DNA from: Lachnospiraceae bacterium
Lineage (GTDB): Bacteria > Bacillota > Clostridia > Lachnospirales > Lachnospiraceae
Assembly: GCA_017544405.1 (NCBI GenBank)
Contig: JAFYEE010000163.1
Location: 1-48,369, forward strand
DNA length: 48,369 nucleotides
Reading direction: 5' to 3'
The notes under the pieces are model-generated. The model did not search any database. It was not told the origin of the DNA and saw only the letters and a list, made by a program, of their open reading frames with translations. Positions within the stretch are counted from its first letter, which is position 1; every line of letters starts with the position of its first letter. Made by a program: the position numbers and the translations under genes. Shown one piece after another: positions 17,993-25,536 of the stretch.

Positions 17993-18892
17993 TCAGACCT
18001 GCGCGGCCTGCCAGCTGAACCGCAGCCCCTCCTCCATGGGAAGATAGGAAAAATTGGGTAAGATCTGCCGGATGAACTTTCCGTCACAACGCTCGCTCTC
18101 TTCCTCCGTCAGGGGGAAGGGGAGAGGAATGCCGCGCGCTGTTACCTCGGAGACGGGGAGCTCCGCCATGGTAAAGGGCCGGTCCACAGCTCCTTTCAGC
18201 AGCACGGCCCACCGTTCGTAGGTCACCTCCTCCTCGCAGGCCAGAAAGAGCCTGCGTCCGTAAGCTTCCGGATTTCGGCAGCTCTCCAGGACCGCCCGGG
18301 CGGCATCCTCCACATAGACAAACTGAAAATGTCCCGTGGCATCCGACGGATGCAGGATCTGGCCGGCTTCCCGGATCCAGTGAAAATACAGGCTCTCCCG
18401 CGGCGCGTAGTTGCCGGGTCCGTAGATGAAGGATGGGCGGAAGACGGTGAACGCAAAACCGCCTTCCGCGCTGCACGCTTCCAGCTCCCGCTCGAGGGCT
18501 GCTTTCCCTGCGATATAGGCGCCCGCTTCCCCCGGAAAGACGCGGTCCTCCAAAGGCGCATCCTCCGTGAGCAGAAGGCCGGTGCCCCGCCTGCAGGCAT
18601 CTACGGTGCTCAGGAAGAGATAATGTCCGATCGTTCCCGGAAAAGCCTCCAGGAAGCTGCGAATGTCCCCCGCTGCGTATCCGCAGAAATCGATGACGGC
18701 ATCGAAGCGCTCCGCGGGAAGGGCGGCCAGCGCGGCGCTGTCGTGTCGGTCCAGATGGAATTCCCGGATGCGCGGGTGCCCGATGGGATGTGTGCCACGA
18801 TTGATCAGGGTCAGCTCGTGCCCTGCGCGGAAGGCCTGCTCCGTGAATGCCAGACCGAGAAAATAGGTACCTCCGAGAATCAGAAATCTCAT
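17993..18892 (-). CDS. NAD-dependent epimerase/dehydratase (extended SDR family)
   Basis: 299 residues, cytoplasmic. The Rossmann motif FLILGGTYFLG is at the N-terminus, an acidic strand DAVIDFCGYA near residue 65, a serine/threonine in FLSTVDAC and the YxxxK pair in AYIAGKAALE. FRPSFIYGPGNY is the usual substrate-side motif of nucleotide-sugar epimerases and dehydratases, while the first glycine motif is of the atypical GGTxFLG kind. Substrate cannot be told. AAAGGAGGAGATGAC stands before its start. It runs opposite to the CtpA gene and diverges from the glycerol operon. Confidence 0.85.
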   Translation of the reverse strand: MRFLILGGTYFLGLAFTEQAFRAGHELTLINRGTHPIGHPRIREFHLDRHDSAALAALPAERFDAVIDFCGYAAGDIRSFLEAFPGTIGHYLFLSTVDACRRGTGLLLTEDAPLEDRVFPGEAGAYIAGKAALERELEACSAEGGFAFTVFRPSFIYGPGNYAPRESLYFHWIREAGQILHPSDATGHFQFVYVEDAARAVLESCRNPEAYGRRLFLACEEEVTYERWAVLLKGAVDRPFTMAELPVSEVTARGIPLPFPLTEEESERCDGKFIRQILPNFSYLPMEEGLRFSWQAAQV

Positions 18893-18956
18893 GTCATCTC
18901 CTCCTTTAGCACACTAACGCGCGGAAACTGAAAATGAAAAATTAGTTTCGTTTTTA

Positions 18957-18985
18957 TTGCTTTCTTACCAGTAGCATTATAAAAT
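18957..18985 (+). promoter_or_regulatory. Candidate promoter of the glycerol operon
   Basis: TTGCTT (18957-18962) and TAAAAT (18980-18985) with 17-base spacing lie in the 167-base gap between the divergent epimerase and the GlpA-like gene. The rest of the gap is A+T-rich, with no clear operator or antiterminator hairpin that I can defend. Confidence 0.5.
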
Positions 18986-19059
18986 AATTAAAGGGCCCGG
19001 GGAATAGGCTTACGGGCAGGACAGATAAGTTTTGCAACGAAAGAAATGGGGTAAAGACG

Positions 19060-20499
19060 ATGAGAGATGTGATCATTCTGGGGGGCGGAGTGACCGGCTG
19101 CAGTATCGCCAGAGAGCTTTCACGGTATCGCCTGGACATCCTGGTGATCGAGAAGAATTCCGATGTCTGCGAAGGAACCTCCAAGGCCAACAGCGGGATC
19201 GTTCACGCCGGGTACGATGCGCATCCCGGGACGTTGAAGGCGAAGCTGAACGTTCTGGGCAATGAGAAGATGGAAGCTCTCGCCGGGGAGCTGGATTTTC
19301 CGTTCCGGAGGAACGGAAGCCTGGTGCTCTGCTTTGAGGAGAGTGGACGGGAGACACTGCAGCGCCTCTATGATCAGGGAATCGCCAACGGGGTCAAGGG
19401 ACTGGAGATCCTGGAGGGTGACACCGTGCGCGCTCTGGAGCCGGAAGTATCGGAGGATGTGGTGGCAGCGCTTCATGCCCCCACCGGCGGGATCGTTTGT
19501 CCGTTCCTTCTGACGATCGCCATGGCGGAGAATGCCGCGGTGAACGGTGTGGAATTTCAGCTGAATACGGAAGTGACCGATATCCGTGAGACCGAAGGCG
19601 CTTACGAGGTCCTGACGGACAAGGGCTCCGAGCGGGCGAAGGTCGTCATCAATGCGGCAGGCGTTCATGCGGATGTATTCCACAACCGCGTGGCCGGACG
19701 GGAGGAGCTGAAGATCATTCCCAGAAAGGGAGAGTATCTCCTGATGGACAAGAATGTCGGCACGCTGGTGTCGCACACGCTGTTCCAGCTTCCGACGAAG
19801 CTGGGCAAGGGGGTGCTGGTGACGCCTACCGTACACGGCAATCTGCTTGCGGGTCCGACGGCGGTGGAGATTCCGGACGGGGAGAATACCGCCACGACGG
19901 CGGAGGGGCTCTCCGATGTCCAGAAGCGCGCCGCGCTCAGCGTCAAAGCGCTTCCGACCAGGCAGGTGATCACTTCCTTCACGGGCGTGCGGGCCCATGA
20001 GCAGAAGGGGGATTTCGTCATCGGTGCCATGGAAGGTCATCCGGGATTTTTTGACGCGGCGGGCATCGAGTCACCGGGGCTTACCTGCGCACCTGCGATC
20101 GGCGAGCTGCTCGCCGGGCAGGTGGCGGAATATCTGAAGGCGGAGAAAAAGCCGGATTTCGAGCCGCGTCGAAAGGGGATTCCGAATATGGCTCTCGTCT
20201 CCTACGAGGAGCGTCAGAAGCTGATCGCGGACAATCCGCTCTACGGCAATGTGATCTGCCGCTGCGAGCTGGTGACCGAGGGGGAGATCGTGGACGCGAT
20301 CCATCGTCCGGTGGGCGCCACCACACTCGATGGCGTGAAGCGCCGTACGCGTGCCGGCATGGGACGCTGCCAGTCGGGCTTCTGCTCGCCGAAGGTGGTG
20401 GAGATCCTGGCGCGGGAGCTCGGCGTCGATCCGGCGCAGATCCGCAAGAACAATCCGGGATCGGAATTCCTGACGGGGTACATTAAAGACGGCATCTAA
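19060..20499 (+). CDS. GlpA-like FAD-dependent glycerol-3-phosphate dehydrogenase with BFD-type iron-sulfur domain
   Basis: 479 residues. The N-terminal DAO-type flavin domain starts with VIILGGGVTGCSIARELSRY and has EGTSKANSGIVHAGYDA, typical of GlpA/GlpO and L-2-hydroxyglutarate oxidase-like proteins. A C-terminal BFD-like [2Fe-2S] domain has Cys400/Cys402 (CRCELVTEGEIVDAI) and Cys437/Cys442 (CQSGFC). In Clostridia this type stands with a second flavoprotein, a DUF1667 protein and GlpK, as here, and should oxidise glycerol-3-phosphate to dihydroxyacetone phosphate under anaerobic conditions, passing electrons through the iron-sulfur domain. No membrane segment. First gene of the operon; 19 bases separate it from the next. 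Confidence 0.88.
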   Translation: MRDVIILGGGVTGCSIARELSRYRLDILVIEKNSDVCEGTSKANSGIVHAGYDAHPGTLKAKLNVLGNEKMEALAGELDFPFRRNGSLVLCFEESGRETLQRLYDQGIANGVKGLEILEGDTVRALEPEVSEDVVAALHAPTGGIVCPFLLTIAMAENAAVNGVEFQLNTEVTDIRETEGAYEVLTDKGSERAKVVINAAGVHADVFHNRVAGREELKIIPRKGEYLLMDKNVGTLVSHTLFQLPTKLGKGVLVTPTVHGNLLAGPTAVEIPDGENTATTAEGLSDVQKRAALSVKALPTRQVITSFTGVRAHEQKGDFVIGAMEGHPGFFDAAGIESPGLTCAPAIGELLAGQVAEYLKAEKKPDFEPRRKGIPNMALVSYEERQKLIADNPLYGNVICRCELVTEGEIVDAIHRPVGATTLDGVKRRTRAGMGRCQSGFCSPKVVEILARELGVDPAQIRKNNPGSEFLTGYIKDGI

Positions 20500-20518
20500 G
20501 TGGCTAAAGGAGAAGGAT

Positions 20519-21811
20519 ATGACAAAAGATCTGGTGATCATCGGCGGCGGTCCCGCCGGACTGGCAGCTGCGGTGGCCGCGCGCAAGGCCGGCGTGCAGG
20601 ATCTGCTGATCCTCGAGCGGGACAATCGTCTGGGGGGAATCTTAAATCAGTGCATTCACAACGGGTTCGGACTGCACACCTTCAAGGAGGAGCTGACCGG
20701 CCCCGAATATGCGGAGCGTTTTATCCGGCAGGCGGCGGAGCTGCAGATCCCATACAAGCTGAGCACCATGGTGGTGGATCTGCGCGCGGAAGGACCGGAC
20801 CGGGTTGTGACCGCGATGAGCCGCAAGGACGGGATTTATGAGATCCGGGCCAAATCCGTCGTGCTGGCGATGGGCTGCAGGGAGCGTTCGAGAGGTGCCC
20901 TGAATATCCCGGGATACCGTCCGGCAGGCATCTACACGGCCGGAACGGCGCAGCGCTACGTGAATATCGAAGGCCGCATGCCGGGCAGGAGCGTGGTCAT
21001 TCTGGGTTCCGGAGACATCGGCCTGATCATGGCGCGCCGCATGACCTTAGAGGGCGCGAAGGTGCAGTGCGTGGCGGAGCTTCAGCCCTATTCCGGCGGC
21101 CTGAAGCGCAACATTGCCCAGTGTCTGAACGATTTTGATATTCCGCTCCTTCTGAGCCACACCGTGGTGGACATCAAGGGCAAGGAGCGCGTGGAGAGCG
21201 TGACCATCGCGGAGGTGGACGAGCATCTTAAGCCCATCCCGGGGACCGAGACAGAGTACCCCTGCGATACCCTGCTTCTCTCCTGCGGACTGCTTCCGGA
21301 GAACGAACTCTCCGGCAAGCTCGGAGTGCCTTTAAGTCCGATCACCGGAGGACCTCTCGTCAACGAGAGCTTCGAGACCGGTGTCAGCGGTGTCTTCGCC
21401 TGCGGCAATGTTCTGCACGTGCATGACCTCGTGGACTATGTCTCCGAGGAGGCTTCGGCAGCAGGCGAGCAGGCGGCTAAATATCTGACAGAGCTGTCGG
21501 AAACGTCTCAAAATGCTGGGCAGGATGCATCCGCGGAAAAAGCGCTGCGTCTGCGCGGGCAAAACGGGGTGCGTTATACGGTGCCGGCCACGATCCGTCC
21601 GGATCACATGGCGGACACACAGGTCATCCGCTTCCGCGTCGGGGCCAATTTCCGCGATGCGACGATCCGCGTGAGCGCCGGAGATCAGGTCCTGCTTTCC
21701 AGGAAGAAAAATGTGCTGGCGCCCGGAGAGATGGAGCAGCTGGTGCTGAAGAAGGCGGATCTTGAGCAGCTTCCCGCCGGAAGCGAGATCGTGTTTGAGA
21801 TCGCGCAGTGA
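20519..21811 (+). CDS. NAD(P)/FAD-dependent oxidoreductase, partner of GlpA-like protein
   Basis: 430 residues with two nucleotide-binding sites: LVIIGGGPAGLAAAVAARKA at the N-terminus for FAD and VVILGSGDIGLIMARRM (about residue 160) for NAD(P)H. VFACGNVLHVHDLVDYVSEE closes the FAD domain as in pyridine nucleotide-disulfide reductases, but the redox-active CxxC is absent. A C-terminal extension (about 360-430) is of unknown role. In the Clostridial glycerol cluster it probably takes electrons from the GlpA-like protein to NAD(P), perhaps with the DUF1667 protein; this is inferred from constant neighbourhood. AAAGGAGAAGG before the start. Confidence 0.87.
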   Translation: MTKDLVIIGGGPAGLAAAVAARKAGVQDLLILERDNRLGGILNQCIHNGFGLHTFKEELTGPEYAERFIRQAAELQIPYKLSTMVVDLRAEGPDRVVTAMSRKDGIYEIRAKSVVLAMGCRERSRGALNIPGYRPAGIYTAGTAQRYVNIEGRMPGRSVVILGSGDIGLIMARRMTLEGAKVQCVAELQPYSGGLKRNIAQCLNDFDIPLLLSHTVVDIKGKERVESVTIAEVDEHLKPIPGTETEYPCDTLLLSCGLLPENELSGKLGVPLSPITGGPLVNESFETGVSGVFACGNVLHVHDLVDYVSEEASAAGEQAAKYLTELSETSQNAGQDASAEKALRLRGQNGVRYTVPATIRPDHMADTQVIRFRVGANFRDATIRVSAGDQVLLSRKKNVLAPGEMEQLVLKKADLEQLPAGSEIVFEIAQ

Positions 21812-21835
21812 CGAAAGGGCGAAAGGAGAAGGAAG

Positions 21836-22204
21836 ATGACGGAAGTGAAGGAATTTACCTGTATCCGCTGCCCGCTGGGGTGCAATGTCCGGGCAACGCT
21901 GGAGGATGGTAAGATCACAGAGATCACGGGAAACACCTGCCCCCGCGGGGCGGATTATGTCACGAAGGAGCTGACCGACCCCCGCCGGATCGTCACGAGC
22001 CTGGTGAAGGTAAGCGGCGGCGAGCTGCCGGTCGTTTCGGTCAAGACAGCGGCGGACATTCCGAAGGGAGATATGCAGCGCTGCGTACAGGAGCTGAAGG
22101 CCGTGGAGGTGAAGGCGCCGGTCCGGATCGGGGATGTGGTCCTCGCCAATGTATGCGGCAGCGGGGTAGACGTGGTGGCGACCTCCAACGTGGCGGCCGT
22201 ATAG
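21836..22204 (+). CDS. DUF1667 family small iron-sulfur-like protein
   Basis: 122 residues with four cysteines in FTCIRCPLGCNV and GNTCPRG, a pattern like the N-terminal 4Fe-4S site of molybdopterin oxidoreductases. DUF1667 proteins are encoded next to GlpA- and GlpB-like flavoproteins in anaerobic Firmicutes, as here. The role is not established; an electron-transfer subunit of the glycerol-3-phosphate dehydrogenase is the sensible guess. One further Cys lies at QRCVQEL and one at NVCGSG. GAAAGGAGAAGG lies just upstream. Confidence 0.88.
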   Translation: MTEVKEFTCIRCPLGCNVRATLEDGKITEITGNTCPRGADYVTKELTDPRRIVTSLVKVSGGELPVVSVKTAADIPKGDMQRCVQELKAVEVKAPVRIGDVVLANVCGSGVDVVATSNVAAV

Positions 22205-22274
22205 TCTTTGAACGGAGAAGGAAAACACGCAGCATGCGGCGCAGAGCGCACTTGCGCGGGAACAGGGGTGGAAC

Positions 22275-23774
22275 ATGGCAAAATATGTAATGGCACTGGA
22301 TCAGGGTACGACCAGCTCGCGCTGTATTCTGTTCGATAAGCAGGGCAATATCTGTGCGATGGAGCAGAAGGAGTTTTCACAGATTTATCCCCAGCCCGGC
22401 TGGGTGGAACACAATCCGATGGAGATCTGGTCCTCGCAGCTGGCCGTGGCGATGGAGGCAATGGCGATCTCCGGGGCGAAGCCGGAGGATATCGCGGCGA
22501 TCGGGATCACCAATCAGCGCGAGACGACGATCCTCTGGGAGAAGGCGACGGGGCGTCCCGTCTACAATGCGATCGTCTGGCAGTGCCGGCGTACCGCGGA
22601 CCGGATCGATCAGCTGGGACGCGACGGATATGCGAAGAAGTTCCGCGACAAGACAGGCCTGATCCCCGATGCGTATTTCAGTGCCTCCAAGATCGCCTGG
22701 ATCCTGGAGCATGTGGACGGCGCACGCGAGAAGGCGGAGGCCGGAGAGCTCCTCTTCGGTACCGTGGATACCTGGCTGATCTGGAACCTGACCAAGGGAG
22801 CGGTGCACGCGACGGACTATACCAATGCGTCCCGCACCATGCTTTTTGACATTCACCGGAAATGCTGGGATCAGGAGATCCTGGACTATTTCCGTATCCC
22901 GGCCTGTATTTTGCCGGAGGTACATCCTTCCAGCTACCTCTTCGGACATACGGACGCTTCCGTCCTCGGCGGCGAGATCCCGATCGCCGGAGCGGCGGGA
23001 GACCAGCAGGCGGCACTGTTCGGACAGTGCTGTTTCGACGAGGGATCCGTGAAAAATACGTACGGGACCGGGTGCTTTTTGCTGATGAACACCGGGCACC
23101 GGGCCATTGATTCCGGAAGCGGTCTGCTTACGACGATCGCGGCCAGCACCGATGATGACGTGGAATATGCCCTGGAGGGTTCCGTCTTTGTGGCGGGTGC
23201 CGCGATCCAGTGGCTGCGCGACGGGATGCGCATGATCCGCACGGCGGCCCAGTCGCAGGAATATGCCGAAGGCGTCCCGGATACCGCCGATGTCTATATC
23301 GTGCCAGCTTTTGCCGGAATGGGCGCGCCCTACTGGCAGCAGCACGCGAGAGGAACCATCGTGGGCGTGACCAGAGGCTGCACCAAGGAGCATTTCATCC
23401 GCGCCACGCTGGAGTCCATCGCGTACCAGACGCTGGATGTCATCCGCGCCATGGAGCAGGATGCGGGGGTCTGCCTGTCGCATCTGAAGGTGGACGGCGG
23501 CGCCAGCGCCAATGATTTTCTCATGCAGTTCCAGTCGGATATCGTGGGGACGCAGGTGCAGCGCCCGAAATGCATCGAGACGACAGCGCTCGGGGCGGCT
23601 TACCTGGCCGGGCTTCAGGTCGGATACTGGAAGGATCGCGCGGAAGTAAGGGAGAACTGGCAGCTGGGGAAGGAATTTACCCCGGTGATGACCGAAGAGG
23701 ACCGGGCAAAGCGTCTGAAGGGCTGGCGCAGAGCCGTGCGCTGCGCACTGGCCTATGCGGAGGAGGACGAGTAG
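22275..23774 (+). CDS. glpK: Glycerol kinase
   Basis: 499 residues, usual length. [16 protein letters not shown] is the phosphate-binding loop of FGGY kinases, NPMEIW and ITNQRETT are glycerol kinase motifs, and [10 protein letters not shown] and [14 protein letters not shown] follow in the second domain. It phosphorylates glycerol with ATP to give the substrate for the dehydrogenase encoded upstream. In low-G+C Firmicutes GlpK is activated by HPr phosphorylation of a His in a YHFYG-like loop between SSYLFGHT and PIAG; here that loop reads DASVLGGEI, with no His, so control by the PTS is probably lost. GGGGTGG upstream supports the ATG at 22275. Confidence 0.96.
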   Translation: MAKYVMALDQGTTSSRCILFDKQGNICAMEQKEFSQIYPQPGWVEHNPMEIWSSQLAVAMEAMAISGAKPEDIAAIGITNQRETTILWEKATGRPVYNAIVWQCRRTADRIDQLGRDGYAKKFRDKTGLIPDAYFSASKIAWILEHVDGAREKAEAGELLFGTVDTWLIWNLTKGAVHATDYTNASRTMLFDIHRKCWDQEILDYFRIPACILPEVHPSSYLFGHTDASVLGGEIPIAGAAGDQQAALFGQCCFDEGSVKNTYGTGCFLLMNTGHRAIDSGSGLLTTIAASTDDDVEYALEGSVFVAGAAIQWLRDGMRMIRTAAQSQEYAEGVPDTADVYIVPAFAGMGAPYWQQHARGTIVGVTRGCTKEHFIRATLESIAYQTLDVIRAMEQDAGVCLSHLKVDGGASANDFLMQFQSDIVGTQVQRPKCIETTALGAAYLAGLQVGYWKDRAEVRENWQLGKEFTPVMTEEDRAKRLKGWRRAVRCALAYAEEDE

Positions 23775-23835
23775 GATCCGCCGGACCAAAACAAAAAAGT
23801 GTGGATGAATTAAAAAAGAAGAGGAAGAAAAAACC

Positions 23836-24492
23836 ATGGACGAGAAAAAGATCCTGGCCGCCTGCGACCATACCCTGCTGCTGCAGGGAGCGACCTGGGA
23901 AGAAATCAAAGGGATCTGTGACGATGCCATCCGATATCAGACGGCTTCCATCTGTATCCCGCCCTGCTACGTCGCGCAGGCGAAGGACTATGTGGGAGAC
24001 CGCATGCAGATCTGTACGGTCATCGGCTTTCCCAACGGCAACATGACCACCGAGTCCAAGGTCTTCGAGACGAAGGACGCCCTGGAGAAGGGTGCGGACG
24101 AGATCGACATGGTCATCAACATCGGCAGATTAAAGGCCGGCGAATATGACTATGTACTGGGCGAGATCCGGGCAATCCGCAAGGCCTGCGAGGGGCATAT
24201 CCTGAAGGTCATCATCGAGACCTGCCTGCTGACCGATGCGGAGAAGATCAAAATGTGCGAGCTTGTGACCGCTTCCGGTGCGGACTACATCAAGACCTCC
24301 ACCGGATTTTCCACCGGAGGGGCGACCTTCGAGGATGTGAAGCTCTTCGCCGCGCACGTCGGTCCCAACGTAAAAATCAAGGCGGCCGGCGGCATCTCCT
24401 CTCTCGAGGATGCCGAGCATTTTCTGGAGCTCGGCGCTTCGCGCCTCGGCACTAGCCGGATCGTAAAGATCATCAAGGCGAGAGAAGCCTGA
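23836..24492 (+). CDS. deoC: Deoxyribose-phosphate aldolase
   Basis: 218 residues, cytoplasmic TIM barrel. Class I aldolase motifs are clear: [12 protein letters not shown] at the start, the [17 protein letters not shown] strand, [20 protein letters not shown], the strand [12 protein letters not shown], the Schiff-base lysine in [14 protein letters not shown], and KAAGGISS. It converts 2-deoxyribose-5-phosphate to glyceraldehyde-3-phosphate and acetaldehyde in nucleoside breakdown. It lies 61 bases after glpK with no terminator between, so it may be read with the glycerol operon, with which it shares triose-phosphate as product. A strong terminator follows. Confidence 0.95.
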   Translation: MDEKKILAACDHTLLLQGATWEEIKGICDDAIRYQTASICIPPCYVAQAKDYVGDRMQICTVIGFPNGNMTTESKVFETKDALEKGADEIDMVINIGRLKAGEYDYVLGEIRAIRKACEGHILKVIIETCLLTDAEKIKMCELVTASGADYIKTSTGFSTGGATFEDVKLFAAHVGPNVKIKAAGGISSLEDAEHFLELGASRLGTSRIVKIIKAREA

Positions 24493-24510
24493 AACTGCAC
24501 AGGATAAAGC

Positions 24511-24539
24511 AAGCCCGGACAGCGATGTCCGGGCTTTTT
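24511..24539 (+). terminator. Rho-independent terminator after deoC
   Basis: AAGCCCGGACA (24511-24521) pairs with TGTCCGGGCTT (24526-24536) around GCGA, followed by T residues to 24539. The same hairpin could partly serve the converging kinase gene. Confidence 0.92.
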
Positions 24540-24577
24540 GGTGCAGGAAATGGAAATGGAGCACCAGAGCTGCCTGC

Positions 24578-25417
24578 TTATATTTTTCCGAGGAGCTTCA
24601 GAAGATAGGGAATCTCTGCCTCGAAATTCACGCCGTAGCTGACATGCTCCGGGTCCTCATAGGTATTGCGGATGCAGGCGCCGGTATAGTCCGAGGCGAT
24701 TTTCAGCGCATCACCGGGGGCAAATCCGTTTACCAGCGCTCCGGTGAAGGTGCTGGCGAAGATATCGCCCGTGCCGTGGGACCTGAGGGGAACCCGGGCC
24801 GTGCCGTAGCGAAGGTATTCCTTTCGGTCTGCGTCGTAGCCCAGAAATCCGAAGGAGCCGTCATCCAGCGAGGCTCCGGTGATGACGCTGATCCGCGTCC
24901 CCAGGCCGGTGAGTCCGTCCAACAGTTCTTTCAGCTGCGCTTCGGAGGCGTCTTCGCCCGGATAGGGAACGCCCAGCATCATCGCCGCCTCGGAGATATT
25001 GGGAAGGATCACATCCGCCTCGGCGCACAGGCTGCGCATCTCCTTTACGAAGGCATCGTCAAAACCGGTATATAATTTTCCGGAGTCCGCCATGGCGGGA
25101 TCCACGATCTTACAGACCCCCTCACCGCCGAAGGCGGCAAAATAATCCCGCACGAGACCGATCTGCCGTATGCTGCCGAGGTAGCCGGTGTAGATGGCGG
25201 AGAAGGTGAAGCCCTCCTTTTTCCAATGGTCTAAGATGCCCGGCAGGTCATCCGTCAGATCCCGGAACGTAACGCCGGAGAACTGGGTGTGCGCAGAGAG
25301 CACCGCCGTGGGTACGATGGCCGTCTCGAGGCCGGCTGCGGAGAGAATCGGCAGCGCCGCCGTCAGAGAGCATTTTCCGATACAGGAGATATCCTGGATA
25401 GTCAAGATCCGTTTCAT
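24578..25417 (-). CDS. Pyridoxal/pyridoxamine kinase (PdxK/PdxY-like)
   Basis: 279 residues from the start codon at 25415-25417 (MKRILTIQDISCIGKCSLTA), behind AGAAAGGACGT; the open frame runs 28 codons further upstream without homology. Ribokinase-fold features: SCIGKCSLTAALPILSAAG near the start, ADVILPNISEAAMMLG in the middle, VITGASLDDGSFGFLG and the ATP-binding, catalytic-base motif RSHGTGDIFASTFTGAL near residue 215. It phosphorylates B6 vitamers to the cofactor forms. It diverges from a MocR-type regulator with an overlapping promoter, the layout seen in PdxR-controlled vitamin B6 salvage. Confidence 0.9.
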   Translation of the reverse strand: MKRILTIQDISCIGKCSLTAALPILSAAGLETAIVPTAVLSAHTQFSGVTFRDLTDDLPGILDHWKKEGFTFSAIYTGYLGSIRQIGLVRDYFAAFGGEGVCKIVDPAMADSGKLYTGFDDAFVKEMRSLCAEADVILPNISEAAMMLGVPYPGEDASEAQLKELLDGLTGLGTRISVITGASLDDGSFGFLGYDADRKEYLRYGTARVPLRSHGTGDIFASTFTGALVNGFAPGDALKIASDYTGACIRNTYEDPEHVSYGVNFEAEIPYLLKLLGKI

Positions 25418-25435
25418 GGTACGTCCTTTCTGTCG

Positions 25436-25464
25436 TTGTACTTTCCACCTTTCTAGAGTATAAT
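25436..25464 (+). promoter_or_regulatory. Promoter of the MocR-type regulator, overlapping the kinase -10
   Basis: TTGTAC (25436-25441) and a perfect TATAAT (25459-25464) with 17-base spacing read toward the regulator. On the opposite strand TATACT (complement of 25457-25462) is a good -10 for the kinase, but no acceptable -35 exists at 16-18 bases, suggesting an activator-dependent kinase promoter. The two -10 boxes share four positions. Confidence 0.7.
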
Positions 25465-25536
25465 CCAAAACTGAACCCATTATTAGCGCCATTTTCAACA
25501 AAAATTCTAAGGTCAGAAAGTGCCGGAGGTAGTACC

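Noticed and set aside
15430..18087. Long minus-strand open frame of 885 codons
   Set aside because: It lies opposite the M23 and CtpA genes, which have clear domains and ribosome binding sites. It is a by-product of G+C-rich codon use, with low-complexity His/Leu/Arg-rich translation.
18893..19059. Riboswitch or GlpP-type antiterminator leader before the glycerol operon
   Set aside because: No terminator-antiterminator pair or known riboswitch core could be drawn in this 167-base gap.
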